Shown here: one piece after another, positions 34,461 to 43,064 of the stretch
Layout of the letters: every line of letters begins with the position of its first letter
How positions within the stretch are numbered: position 1 is the stretch's first letter
Assembly: GCA_039822045.1 (NCBI GenBank)
Contig: JBCBMY010000003.1
Span: 248,001-312,000, forward strand
Length of the DNA: 64,000 nt
Reading direction: 5' to 3'
Source of the DNA: HLUCCA09 sp039822045
Lineage (GTDB): Bacteria; Pseudomonadota; Alphaproteobacteria; Rhodobacterales; Rhodobacteraceae
The notes under the pieces: generated by a model
Told to the model about the DNA's origin: nothing
What the model saw: only the letters and a program-made list of their open reading frames with translations
Databases searched by the model: none
Position numbers and translations under genes: made by a program

Positions 34461-36761
34461 CTAGCGATTGGCGCGTCCTTGCGGACGGTCTGGCGAGCCG
34501 CTGGGTGAGCGGGCAAGCGCCCGGCCTACCCGAGCATCGAAGATCTCAGCCACATCCGCATAGCACCGATCGCGCGCGGCGTCGTCCCGAGGGGCTGGAA
34601 CGCGATAGATTGGCGTGTCCGGGGCCAGAATGCCGTACCAGTTGAACAGCGTTCGAACCGCACGACGTGGCTGGCCGTCGGTCGCGAAGAAAACCACTTC
34701 CCCGTGCCAAGGGCCGAAGGGGAACTGGCGCGCGGCGCTGCGGTGATGATGCCGCACGTCACGCATGAGCAGATCGCCGTTTTGGCGCCCGCTGTGCACG
34801 CCGGCGGCCCGCGCCACTCCTTCCACGAAGCGGGCCAGTCCGGCAGCCCACCTCGGTCTCAGATGACTATCCAGACTGGCCCGTGTGTTGCGGTTCGCGC
34901 GCGGAACTCTCAGAGGCCCCCAGTCGAGCAGGCCTGCCAGCAGCGGTTCGGGCCGGAGCGGCGCCCATGTGTCGACGAGTCCGGTGGGGAGGAGCGTGAG
35001 GCCACGTTTCTCAAGGCGCCTTGCAAGATGGAGGGCGGCAACGCCATCGATGCCTTGCCCGAGAAGAGCGAGGCCTCTGCGAGGAAACGCGCGGGCCAAG
35101 GCCCCCACCGCGTCCTCTATCAGCGCGTCGTATCCGATCTCGATCTGTCTTTGATGCGCGGCACGGTCAGGCACCGAGAGCGTCGCAACGGTACAGTCCG
35201 TCTCGAACCGCAAGGCGGTCGATTGCAGGGCAAGGGGCGGATTGATGAAGACCACCACGGGCCCTCCGGCAACGCCTGTCTTTAGAGTGTCGATCTGCCA
35301 AGTCGGGCGCGGCGCCGTGTCGGCCAAGCGCGCATCCGAACGAGGATCGTTTGCGCGGCGCGTGATACCTCGTCTTCCCGCGATCGGCAGTGAATACTCC
35401 CGTTCGGACCGGCGAACGAGCGAGCTGGCAGGACCGGCCAGATGGCCAACGTGGGCCTTTCCCCCTTCGATTGCCTGGTCAAGAGCGTCCAGGATGAGGC
35501 GGCCCAAGCGTGCGATAAAGGCCGGGGAGTAGCGTTCGCTGTCATAATCGAAGATGAGGGCCCACGCACCGCTTCGGCCAAGAAGGGTCATGTTGACGGC
35601 CAGGGCATAACCCACCTCGCGTGGCGGGTGCACGGTCAGTTGCAATGCACCTGTCTTGAGCACGTCGCTGGCCACGTGCCGCACACTAAAGCCGACGTCG
35701 GTCAGGCGCGATGGGTGAGGAGCAAGCTCTGGCCTCTCTCGGTCCCCAGGATGTTCCGAGAGCGAGACTTGATGCTTCAAGGCCGCCCGTATCGCGCGGT
35801 TCGCACGGGTGATGTGAGTGTCGATGGTGCCGGTTCCCCACGTCGAAAGGCGTAGGACCACGGCGCCTCCGATTGGGCCAATGAGCGACGAAAGGTCTGG
35901 GGTGGTGCGTCCATCCACTGGAGTGGCAAGCACGATTCCCGTCTTGCCCGTAGCCCGACTCAGCGCTGCCGCTGCCGCAGCCGTGCCAAGCGCAAACGGC
36001 GACATCGCTCGCCGACGCGCTGCAGAGGCAAACCGGCGGTCAAACCCTGGCGGAAGCGTGAGCGTCTGGCGCGCGAGCGGTCCGCCGGACCCATCGAGGT
36101 CGCCCGGTAGAGTGAAACGTTGCGCGCCGGACAGCGCCCTTTCCCACAGGGCTCCGTTCGCCGCGCCCGAGGGGCCTTCGCCAAGTCCAAGTCCAAGATC
36201 CAACCGATCCGCACGTGCGGTCCGCAAAGACACCAGGTCCGCAACACGACCGTCGAGCTCAGCGGTGGCGCACGCAAAGACCTCGCGAGAAAGTACGTCC
36301 AGCGACGCCTCGTCGAAGACCGCAGAATGGACTGTGATCAGGAGCGTTGCGGCCTCGGCGGCCGTTCTAACATGTGCGACCCGAAGGAGAGGCGGCTTGG
36401 CTAGATCGAACGGCTCAACAGCCGTTTCGTCTGCTATTCGATCAATTCTGGCGGCATGGTCGTCGAGAGGTAGGGCGCGGATATCGAAGAGCACAAGCTT
36501 GAACTCGACGTCGGGGTACACCTGACGCCTCCACCCCCGCGCGCTTCGGCCAAACCGTGTTCTCAGGCTCTCATGCCGGGCGATTACCCCTTGGAAGGCG
36601 CGCTCGAGCACATCTGTCCGGACGCGCCCGGAGACATGCCAACGTTGAGCCAGGACGGGGTGCCTCCCGTCCGGTTCGCGATCGAGCATCGCCAGAATGC
36701 GTGATTGCCGCCCCGGGAGAGGAAACCGTTCAGTACCAGCCGCATGTCCTCGGTGGCTCAT
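34461..36761 (-). CDS. Condensation/thioesterase-like didomain protein with degenerate active sites
   Basis: A 766-residue protein. The N-terminal about 450 residues resemble a nonribosomal-peptide condensation domain: PLPGRQSRILAML, ARHESLRTRF, PFDLAKPPLLRVAHV and a late VGYALAVNM block. The catalytic HHxxxDG reads HSAVFDE (His145, Ser146, Asp150), so the second His is lost. The C-terminal part resembles an alpha/beta-hydrolase thioesterase, but at the nucleophile elbow it reads GQGIDG (about 567-572), without Ser. No adenylation or carrier domain is present. The ATG at 36761 has GAGGG upstream. It lies beside the exosortase gene on the same strand; the function is unknown. Confidence 0.68.
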   Translation of the reverse strand: MSHRGHAAGTERFPLPGRQSRILAMLDREPDGRHPVLAQRWHVSGRVRTDVLERAFQGVIARHESLRTRFGRSARGWRRQVYPDVEFKLVLFDIRALPLDDHAARIDRIADETAVEPFDLAKPPLLRVAHVRTAAEAATLLITVHSAVFDEASLDVLSREVFACATAELDGRVADLVSLRTARADRLDLGLGLGEGPSGAANGALWERALSGAQRFTLPGDLDGSGGPLARQTLTLPPGFDRRFASAARRRAMSPFALGTAAAAAALSRATGKTGIVLATPVDGRTTPDLSSLIGPIGGAVVLRLSTWGTGTIDTHITRANRAIRAALKHQVSLSEHPGDRERPELAPHPSRLTDVGFSVRHVASDVLKTGALQLTVHPPREVGYALAVNMTLLGRSGAWALIFDYDSERYSPAFIARLGRLILDALDQAIEGGKAHVGHLAGPASSLVRRSEREYSLPIAGRRGITRRANDPRSDARLADTAPRPTWQIDTLKTGVAGGPVVVFINPPLALQSTALRFETDCTVATLSVPDRAAHQRQIEIGYDALIEDAVGALARAFPRRGLALLGQGIDGVAALHLARRLEKRGLTLLPTGLVDTWAPLRPEPLLAGLLDWGPLRVPRANRNTRASLDSHLRPRWAAGLARFVEGVARAAGVHSGRQNGDLLMRDVRHHHRSAARQFPFGPWHGEVVFFATDGQPRRAVRTLFNWYGILAPDTPIYRVPAPRDDAARDRCYADVAEIFDARVGRALARSPSGSPDRPQGRANR

Positions 36762-36994
36762 CGCGCGTAACCCTCGACACGGAGCCCGGCGCATGGATCA
36801 GCAGCCAAGGGACGCCGTGATGAACACTCCAACACAAGGTCGCAACACCCGTCCTTCATCGCGGGATTGCCCATGACGTCGTGCGTGCCTCGAAGTCGAT
36901 TGACCTGTCAAATATCGATCAATTTCAGCACGATCCTGGCCGGAATGTCGCTACAAGCGCTTGGCCTATAGGCCACTGTTTCCTCAGGGCTTGT

Positions 36995-38602
36995 TCAGTC
37001 TGAGGGGACGAAGCGCGACATCTGCGGTTCCATCTCTCGCAGAACGTCGAGAAGGCGAGCCTCGGCGTCGCCATCGCTTTCGTCTGGCAGGATCGGTGTC
37101 GTGAGGCGCAGCATGGCCCCATCGGTGCGCTGCGTCGTGATCCCGTCGACAAGCAGATAGAACTTGGCTGCAACGTCCCAAGCAACGCGGCGCCCGCGCT
37201 GCTCAAACCAATAGAGCACCATCATTCGGGTCTCGCCCTTTTGAATGATGGCTCGATTGACGTTGAACTCCTCGATTTGACCGAGTTCTGCAGAAATGTC
37301 CGACCGTTCCAGCCAGGCGATTTCCCAGCCTGCGCCGGGCAGGCAAATCTCGGGAGAGTGAACGCCCCCGTCGGACTGATCTGCATACCACGCCATGAAG
37401 AGCCCAACAGGTGCAGGGCGCAGCGGATCCACCAAGGTGACGTCGTGGTAATCATCTGCGCCCAGGGCGGCTTCGACATCTGGGTCAAGTATGTTGCGCG
37501 TGCCCGATTGCTCCCAGTCGCCGAGTGTGCGCGGGAATGACGCGAAACTCTCGCGGTCTACAGCCGTTTGATTGGATGTGGGCACCGCTGTCCACGCCAG
37601 GGCAGCTACGCATCCGGCCGCGGCCGCGGTGATCATTGCAGGAGAGGCGCGCAAGTAGCGCAAGCGCATGAACTGCTGTCCAAGCCCATCGATCTCGAGA
37701 TCAAGCGACTCTGACAGCGACATCCTGACAGGATTGAAAAACAGCAATACGCGCGCCAGGCCGAATAGAATGAACACGCAGGCGATGAAGATGATCCAAC
37801 CTTCAAAGAAGTGCGTGAAGCCTTCGACCCACTCAACGCCGTAGTGGTTCACGATCACCCCGGCGACGGCGATCCGCACAGAATTCATCACCACCGTGAT
37901 CGGTGCCGCGGCCAGAAGTAGGATCGCCTTGTGCCAGACCGAGCCGCGATAGAGCACCGCGAAGATGTACGAAAAGCTCAGGATCGGGAACAGATACCGA
38001 AGTCCTGAACATGCTTCGGCGACGTGAAGCTTGTAGACGCCGAGGTCGATGATGTTTCCGTCGAGAAAGACCGGCACCGACAGCAGTTTGAGAAACCAGA
38101 CGCCCAATTCCGAAGAGATGAACTGAAGCTGGGTAGACAGCTTGTAGTAGATCGTGCCGGGTAGCGGGAGCATGTACACGAGGTGCAGGACCGGCGGCCA
38201 GAAGGCCCGCCCAACCCGCCAGCCCCAACTGACCAAAAGGATGCCCCCGACCCAGAAGATCAGGGCATAGGCCACGATGTCAGGGATCCGGGCAAGCTGT
38301 CCCAATCCTGCGACTGCCAGAGACAGCAGAACCACGCATACGCCGATCCACCGGTCATTCACGGGGCCTGCGTTGACGGGCACCTCCTTCAGCTGGCGGA
38401 GAAAGAGGAGCGCTGAGAGCACCGGGATCAACGGGCCGTGGCTGTACTCCGGCGCCTGCCACGCTATGGCCAGCGCTTCGAGACCGTCCATGAAGAAGAA
38501 GACCGCGCCAAGCGTTGCGATGCCGAGCCAAAACATCCCCCATGTCGCAAGTTGCGACACCAGTTGAGGGGTGGCCTTCCGGATCTGGTCCACGAATACC
38601 AA
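36995..38602 (-). CDS. xrtD: Exosortase with C-terminal EpsI domain, XrtD (VPLPA-CTERM) type
   Basis: A 535-residue membrane cysteine transpeptidase-like protein. The first about 310 residues form the exosortase domain with YSHGPLIPVLSALL near the N-terminus. The catalytic triad is visible as Cys in VAEACSGLRYL, Arg in NSVRIAVAG and His in GFTHFFEGW. After a linker, a membrane helix (MITAAAAGCVAALAWTAV) leads to a periplasmic EpsI domain (FPRTLGDWEQ, GVHSPEICLPGAGWEI). The fused exosortase-EpsI arrangement is that of XrtD, which processes VPLPA-CTERM proteins. A TTG start at 38602 follows AGGA by six bases. No substrate protein is encoded in this window. Confidence 0.82.
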   Translation of the reverse strand: MVFVDQIRKATPQLVSQLATWGMFWLGIATLGAVFFFMDGLEALAIAWQAPEYSHGPLIPVLSALLFLRQLKEVPVNAGPVNDRWIGVCVVLLSLAVAGLGQLARIPDIVAYALIFWVGGILLVSWGWRVGRAFWPPVLHLVYMLPLPGTIYYKLSTQLQFISSELGVWFLKLLSVPVFLDGNIIDLGVYKLHVAEACSGLRYLFPILSFSYIFAVLYRGSVWHKAILLLAAAPITVVMNSVRIAVAGVIVNHYGVEWVEGFTHFFEGWIIFIACVFILFGLARVLLFFNPVRMSLSESLDLEIDGLGQQFMRLRYLRASPAMITAAAAGCVAALAWTAVPTSNQTAVDRESFASFPRTLGDWEQSGTRNILDPDVEAALGADDYHDVTLVDPLRPAPVGLFMAWYADQSDGGVHSPEICLPGAGWEIAWLERSDISAELGQIEEFNVNRAIIQKGETRMMVLYWFEQRGRRVAWDVAAKFYLLVDGITTQRTDGAMLRLTTPILPDESDGDAEARLLDVLREMEPQMSRFVPSD

Positions 38603-38804
38603 GCGGTGTCCTTTGGAGGATGCGTTGCTATGGCCGTGGGGTAGCAGACTTCGCAGAGTTGGGGCAAACCTCGATCGTTCGACAATCCGGAGTGTCGCTC
38701 AAAGCTGCGTGAACGCGTCGGCTGTTCACCCGTCCGACCGCCCGCATTTGACTGTGGAGAGCGCCCGGATAGAACGGAGCGGCACAAACCCCAAGGGCGG
38801 ACAC

Positions 38805-39767
38805 ATGCCGGATCGACAATCTGCCTACGTCCTCATCTCACCTTGCCGGAACGAAGCACCGTTCATGCGGCGCACCTTGGACAGTGTGCTGGCGCAGACC
38901 GCCCCTCCGGCGCTTTGGGTAATCGTCGACGACGGGTCGACAGACGAAACACCCGAGATCCTGGGCTCTTACGCAGAGCGCCATCCCTTTATTCGAATCG
39001 TGAGGCGCCCAGATCGCGGGCGGCGCGCCGTCGGCCCCGGAGTGATCGAAGCCTTCTATGCCGGTCTCGAGACGGTCGACCTCGAGGACTTCGAGTACCT
39101 CTGCAAGCTCGATCTCGATCTTGACCTGCCACCGGGGTACTTCGAACAGTTGATCGAGCAAATGCGCACCGACGCGAGGCTGGGCACATGTTCTGGGATG
39201 CCCTATTTTCTGAACTCCGCCGGCCAGCAGGTCAGCGAGAGGTGCGGTCCCGAGATGTCGGTGGGCATGACCAAGTTTTATCGTCGCGCGTGCTTCCAAG
39301 ATATCGGCGGGTTCGTGCCTCAGGTGATGTGGGACGCAATTGACTGCCATACCGCGCGGATGCGGGGTTGGCGGGCCATTGCAATTGATGATCCAGCGCT
39401 TGCGTTCGAGCACCTGCGTCCGATGGGGTCGAGCGAGAAAGGCGTGCTTAACGGCCGGCGACGGCACGGCTTCGGCCAGTACTTCATGGGGAGCGATCCG
39501 GCCTACTTCGCTGCGACGGCTCTCTATAGGACAACGCGTCCGCCATACCTGATTGGCGGATTGGCGATGATCCAGGGCTATGTCGCCGCTTGGGCGCGTG
39601 GAGAGGCTCGATACCCTGACCCAGAATTTCGCGCGTTTCTTCGCCGCTTTCAGCGCCGAGTACTACGCGTGGGAAAAAAGAGAGCCGTTGCGGAAGTCGA
39701 AGCGGAGCGCGAAGGGATAAGACCCTCCACGCTCCATCCTTCCGCGTCGGATCCGGCGACCACCTGA
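38805..39767 (+). CDS. Family 2 glycosyltransferase
   Basis: A 320-residue GT-A-fold enzyme. The nucleotide-sugar site is YVLISPCRNEAPFMRRTLDSVLAQ followed by IVDDGSTDETPEIL. The DxD-like motif is in LCKLDLDLDLPPGYFE, and the acceptor segment is VMWDAIDCHTARMRGW. No membrane-spanning tail is obvious. The ATG at 38805 is chosen as it directly precedes the family fold; upstream in-frame codons lie in the divergent promoter region. It probably builds an exopolysaccharide or capsule, given the neighbouring exosortase, WecG and ligase genes. Confidence 0.88.
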   Translation: MPDRQSAYVLISPCRNEAPFMRRTLDSVLAQTAPPALWVIVDDGSTDETPEILGSYAERHPFIRIVRRPDRGRRAVGPGVIEAFYAGLETVDLEDFEYLCKLDLDLDLPPGYFEQLIEQMRTDARLGTCSGMPYFLNSAGQQVSERCGPEMSVGMTKFYRRACFQDIGGFVPQVMWDAIDCHTARMRGWRAIAIDDPALAFEHLRPMGSSEKGVLNGRRRHGFGQYFMGSDPAYFAATALYRTTRPPYLIGGLAMIQGYVAAWARGEARYPDPEFRAFLRRFQRRVLRVGKKRAVAEVEAEREGIRPSTLHPSASDPATT

Positions 39768-41783
39768 TCAAACGGCGCCGGACGTCGCAGTCAATCGGTC
39801 TTCGCCAAGCACATCGCGCGAGGCTGCGGGTGTACCGGATGCCGCCACCGCCACATCGGGCGCGTAGAGCGAAAAGATGCCCGCGGGAACGGAAAAGGCA
39901 GTGTTTATCGTTCCGCCATCCACAAGCTCGTTTCGGCCGAGATACGACGTTTCGACGATTGGGGTCGCATCGACTGCCCCAAGATCCACCTGCTCTGGCG
40001 CCGAGTTCGCAGGCCAGTCGGGAGCATAGAGCACGTTGTTGATGGCAACGACGTTCGGGAAAAGAGCGGGGTCATGCGCGTTGCCGCCTTCCGGCTTTCT
40101 GAAGACCGCCGCGAAGCCAGTCGCCGGGTCGTCCGCCAAGGCGACCCAGGTATTGTTGTAGATCACACTGGCTTCCCGCTGAACGTCGCTCGCATCGACA
40201 TCGGAATTTGTGCCGATATCGAAGCTCACGAACGCGCTTGTGGCGACCTCGCCCAGGCCGGAGTGGATTTGAACGTTGTTGCGGTGGGTGAAGCAGGCGT
40301 TTTGGGTCGACAGGATTGGCATGAAGACTGGACCGAGCATGATGTTCTGCTCAAACACCATCTTGCCCAGCGGCGGGTCTTCCGTCGGGTTGCCGCGGCG
40401 TACTGAAATGGTGCCGTTGCCGTCCAGCACGTTCCGCGACACGGTGCATTCAGGAACTTCGAGCCCGTTCTCAAGGCGGGAAAACCCTGACGGGACGTAC
40501 CGGATGCAGGGCTGCCACGACGACAACGCTTCACCGTCGCTCCACGCGCCACCCGGCGACCATCCGCAGATCGAGAACATGTAGTTGCCGCGCGCGGTCA
40601 AGTGGGCGCCCCCGCTGATCCGTACGGGGCCTTGTGCGTTGCCCACGCTCGAATCGCCCGATCCGTGCACAGCCAGCGGATTGTGCGCCGGTCGCGAGCC
40701 GAGGAGATGAACCGATGCCATCGGGTTCTGGTTCGGCCCACCGCCGCCAAAGACGCAATAGCCTGCCGTGTCCGTGATCGTGCACTCGTGGATGAACATG
40801 CGCGTTGCATGAAACGCGCCATCCTTTTCGTGGCCGCCATTGACGTCGATACCTGTTCCGCCGTTGCGAATGTCGCATCGATCGAACAGCCAGTATCCGC
40901 CCTGAATGTTGGTCACGAGCGCACCGGAGCGGTTCCCGGTCTGCGTGGTGCTATCGTAGGTGCCCTGCACGCGAATGTTCGAAAAGATCAAGGGGCGGAA
41001 CGACGAAGCATTGCCGGTGTCGGTGATCTGACCGAATGTGAATGGTTCGTCTGCAGGGTCTCCCCACTCGTCGATATAGATTGCCTGCAGACTGTCACCG
41101 ACCCCCGCAGTGTTCGAATTGTGCAAGTCCGATGCGACAAGAGAGGGTGTGCTTTCGCCCCGCTTGAAGAGGATGCGGTGGCGAACCTCGTCGCGGTTCC
41201 GCGCGCGGACCATCGAGCCATAGACCGTTGAATAGGAACTGAACGGCGAGCCCATCGACGAGACCTGAAACCCCGGTGGGGCGCCCGTAAAGTCACCATC
41301 GAACGCGACAACGACCGTCAGGTCCGAGTCCCAGGCGGGATCTGCCACGGTCACTTCGGTCCTTGCTTCCGCCATAACCACTTTGCGCATAGGCGACACA
41401 GAGGTGACCAGCAGAGCGCGGCATGTCACTGTGTAAGTCCCCGGCTGGGCAAAGACGTGGGCGGCTCGCCGCCCGGTGGCACTGTTGGCGTCGAGATACT
41501 CTGCCGGCAGCTTGTCCGACGGGGCCGCATAGGTGGCGCCAGGATCTCCAAACTCCCACTCGTACTCCAACTCCTGGAACAGCGGATCATAGATCACGGC
41601 GCCCGCCGGCGCGCTCAGACCGAATCCCGACGCTTCCGCAACGAACTCGATCGCCTCCGGCGCAAACCGGGCTTCCGCTTGGGGGCGGATCGTGGTGATC
41701 GACAGCTCAACAGAAATGCTGCTGAGCCTGCTGATCAGGTCCCCCCCGAGGAAACTAGGGCGCGGTTGATCGAGCCTCCTCAT
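39768..41783 (-). CDS. PKD plus right-handed beta-helix protein, probable GTA head-spike fibre
   Basis: A 671-residue protein without signal peptide. A PKD-like segment (EYEWEFGDPGATY ... HVFAQPGTYTVTCRALL, about residues 60-130) precedes a long parallel beta-helix region rich in N, G and short turns (WLFDRCDIRNGGTGIDVNGG, FIHECTITDTAGYCVFGGGG). The ATG at 41783 overlaps the stop of the small upstream gene (TGATG). That gene resembles the RCAP_Rcc01079 spike-base family, whose partner in Rhodobacter capsulatus is a head-spike fibre (GhsB). The fibre call rests on this pairing and the fold; a carbohydrate-binding or -cleaving role is the alternative. Confidence 0.62.
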   Translation of the reverse strand: MRRLDQPRPSFLGGDLISRLSSISVELSITTIRPQAEARFAPEAIEFVAEASGFGLSAPAGAVIYDPLFQELEYEWEFGDPGATYAAPSDKLPAEYLDANSATGRRAAHVFAQPGTYTVTCRALLVTSVSPMRKVVMAEARTEVTVADPAWDSDLTVVVAFDGDFTGAPPGFQVSSMGSPFSSYSTVYGSMVRARNRDEVRHRILFKRGESTPSLVASDLHNSNTAGVGDSLQAIYIDEWGDPADEPFTFGQITDTGNASSFRPLIFSNIRVQGTYDSTTQTGNRSGALVTNIQGGYWLFDRCDIRNGGTGIDVNGGHEKDGAFHATRMFIHECTITDTAGYCVFGGGGPNQNPMASVHLLGSRPAHNPLAVHGSGDSSVGNAQGPVRISGGAHLTARGNYMFSICGWSPGGAWSDGEALSSWQPCIRYVPSGFSRLENGLEVPECTVSRNVLDGNGTISVRRGNPTEDPPLGKMVFEQNIMLGPVFMPILSTQNACFTHRNNVQIHSGLGEVATSAFVSFDIGTNSDVDASDVQREASVIYNNTWVALADDPATGFAAVFRKPEGGNAHDPALFPNVVAINNVLYAPDWPANSAPEQVDLGAVDATPIVETSYLGRNELVDGGTINTAFSVPAGIFSLYAPDVAVAASGTPAASRDVLGEDRLTATSGAV

Positions 41784-42016
41784 CAAATCGCCTCGCGCAC
41801 CAGAAGAGCAGGGTTCTCGCCTTCTTTGCGGTAGCGAACGGTCCGGCCCGCTCGGATCAGAACGCCCAGCCCCTGGGACAGGTTGAAGCCGTCATCGTCG
41901 TCGGGGCTGCTGGTGGTGGTGACGAAAACGTTGCCGTAGCGGGTCTGCCAAATCTCGTCTTCGCTCAGGGTGACGGGAGAAGACCAGGCGGAGCCTGCAT
42001 CTGAAATCAGTGCCAT
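41783..42016 (-). CDS. Small spike-base protein, RCAP_Rcc01079-like (GhsA)
   Basis: A 77-residue protein (MALISDAGSAWSSPVTL, EDEIWQTRYGNVFVTT, and C-terminal TVRYRKEGENPALLVREAI). From memory it resembles the spike-base family named after R. capsulatus Rcc01079 (GhsA), which anchors head spikes on the gene transfer agent capsid. The ATG at 42016 has AAGGA upstream; longer in-frame forms are not family-like. It is translationally coupled to the beta-helix gene. No capsid, portal or terminase genes are nearby, which matches the dispersed nature of GTA spike loci. Confidence 0.6.
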   Translation of the reverse strand: MALISDAGSAWSSPVTLSEDEIWQTRYGNVFVTTTSSPDDDDGFNLSQGLGVLIRAGRTVRYRKEGENPALLVREAI

Positions 42017-42238
42017 GCCATGAATTCCTTGCTGACGGGTCGCATGTTCGAGGTGCCCTTTCGGCGCCGCGGTCCAAGATGGCAAAACCCGATCAATAAA
42101 GACTGGCGCGATCGCGCGGCGCAACAACCCATTTGAAACCGTTTGGGCCATCGGCTAGGGCCGAACGGGCAGACCACAAGGCATATCCATCTGCGTTCTA
42201 AACATCGCAGGTGACCGAGACCGAGGATCGATCGCGCG

Positions 42239-43027
42239 TTGCATTGGGCCGAGCATATCTTGCCCGCGAGGCACCTTGGAGGGAACGAGACCTTCCCCGC
42301 GCCCGACGATCTGCTTGACGCGTGCGAGGCGAAGCTCCGAACGGGCGACGGTTTCGCAATCGCAACACTTAACCTAGACCATGTGGTCAAGCTCAAACGC
42401 GACCAAGCGTTCCGAGATGCCTACAATTCCCATTCCCACGTAACGGCCGACGGACATCCGATTGTTTGGATAGAGCGAATCGCCGGACGCACGGTACGCC
42501 GTGTGACCGGAGCAGATCTGGTCTTGCCACTTGCCGTGCGCGCCGCTCGGGTGGGTGTGCCCATCGCTCTCCTAGGAAGTACCGAGGCGTCCCTTGCGGC
42601 CGCCGCCAGATTCTTGCAGGCGCGCATCCCAACGCTCGAGATCTCACTTATCTCGGCCCCGCCGATGGAGTTTGACCCCGGTGCAACTGAGGCCGAGCGG
42701 CTCATCGAAACCATCAGGGACAGCGGAGCCCGCTTGTGCTTCATCGCCCTAGGCGCTCCGAAGCAAGAGATGTTCGCTGCACGCGCATTCGGCGCGCTGC
42801 CACAGGTTGGGTTTGCGTCAGTCGGCGCGGGGCTCGACTTCCTTTCGGGTAGCCAGACGCGCGCACCGGACTGGGTTCAGACAATTGCAGCCGAATGGTT
42901 GTGGCGCCTCGCGTCCAATCCCCGTCGCCTCGCGTCACGCTACGGCGCTTGCACTGTTGTGTTGCCCGGGCTGCTCTTTAAGGCGACCCTGGCTCGAATG
43001 ACCTCAACTCGGGAGAGGATTGGATGA
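42239..43027 (+). CDS. WecG/TagA/CpsF family glycosyltransferase
   Basis: A 262-residue GT26 glycosyltransferase that adds a sugar to a lipid-linked acceptor. Family marks are FAIATLNLDHVVKLKRDQAF, HVTADGHPIVWIERIAG, RVTGADLVLPLA, IALLGSTEASL, FIALGAPKQEMFAARAF and VGAGLDFLSG. The start is uncertain: a TTG at 42239 gives the longest form, and another TTG about six codons later is also possible. Its 3' end is eight bases past a potential TTG of the next gene, so the two probably share a transcript. Confidence 0.87.
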   Translation: MHWAEHILPARHLGGNETFPAPDDLLDACEAKLRTGDGFAIATLNLDHVVKLKRDQAFRDAYNSHSHVTADGHPIVWIERIAGRTVRRVTGADLVLPLAVRAARVGVPIALLGSTEASLAAAARFLQARIPTLEISLISAPPMEFDPGATEAERLIETIRDSGARLCFIALGAPKQEMFAARAFGALPQVGFASVGAGLDFLSGSQTRAPDWVQTIAAEWLWRLASNPRRLASRYGACTVVLPGLLFKATLARMTSTRERIG

Positions 43028-43064
43028 GGTCGCCCGTGACGCGCACTGCAGAGGCCAACACGCC

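Noticed and set aside
34286..34645. Plus-strand ORF of about 120 codons between the M3 peptidase and the condensation-like gene
   Set aside because: It overlaps the 3' end of the condensation-like gene on the opposite strand, is Arg-rich as expected of a shadow frame, and has no ribosome site or recognisable motif.
34461..36761. A nonribosomal peptide synthetase gene cluster
   Set aside because: Only condensation- and thioesterase-like parts are present, both with lost catalytic residues; there is no adenylation domain, carrier domain or phosphopantetheinyl transferase nearby.
39768..42016. A prophage
   Set aside because: Apart from the spike-like pair there is no integrase, terminase, portal, capsid, tail or lysis gene, and flanking genes are polysaccharide enzymes.
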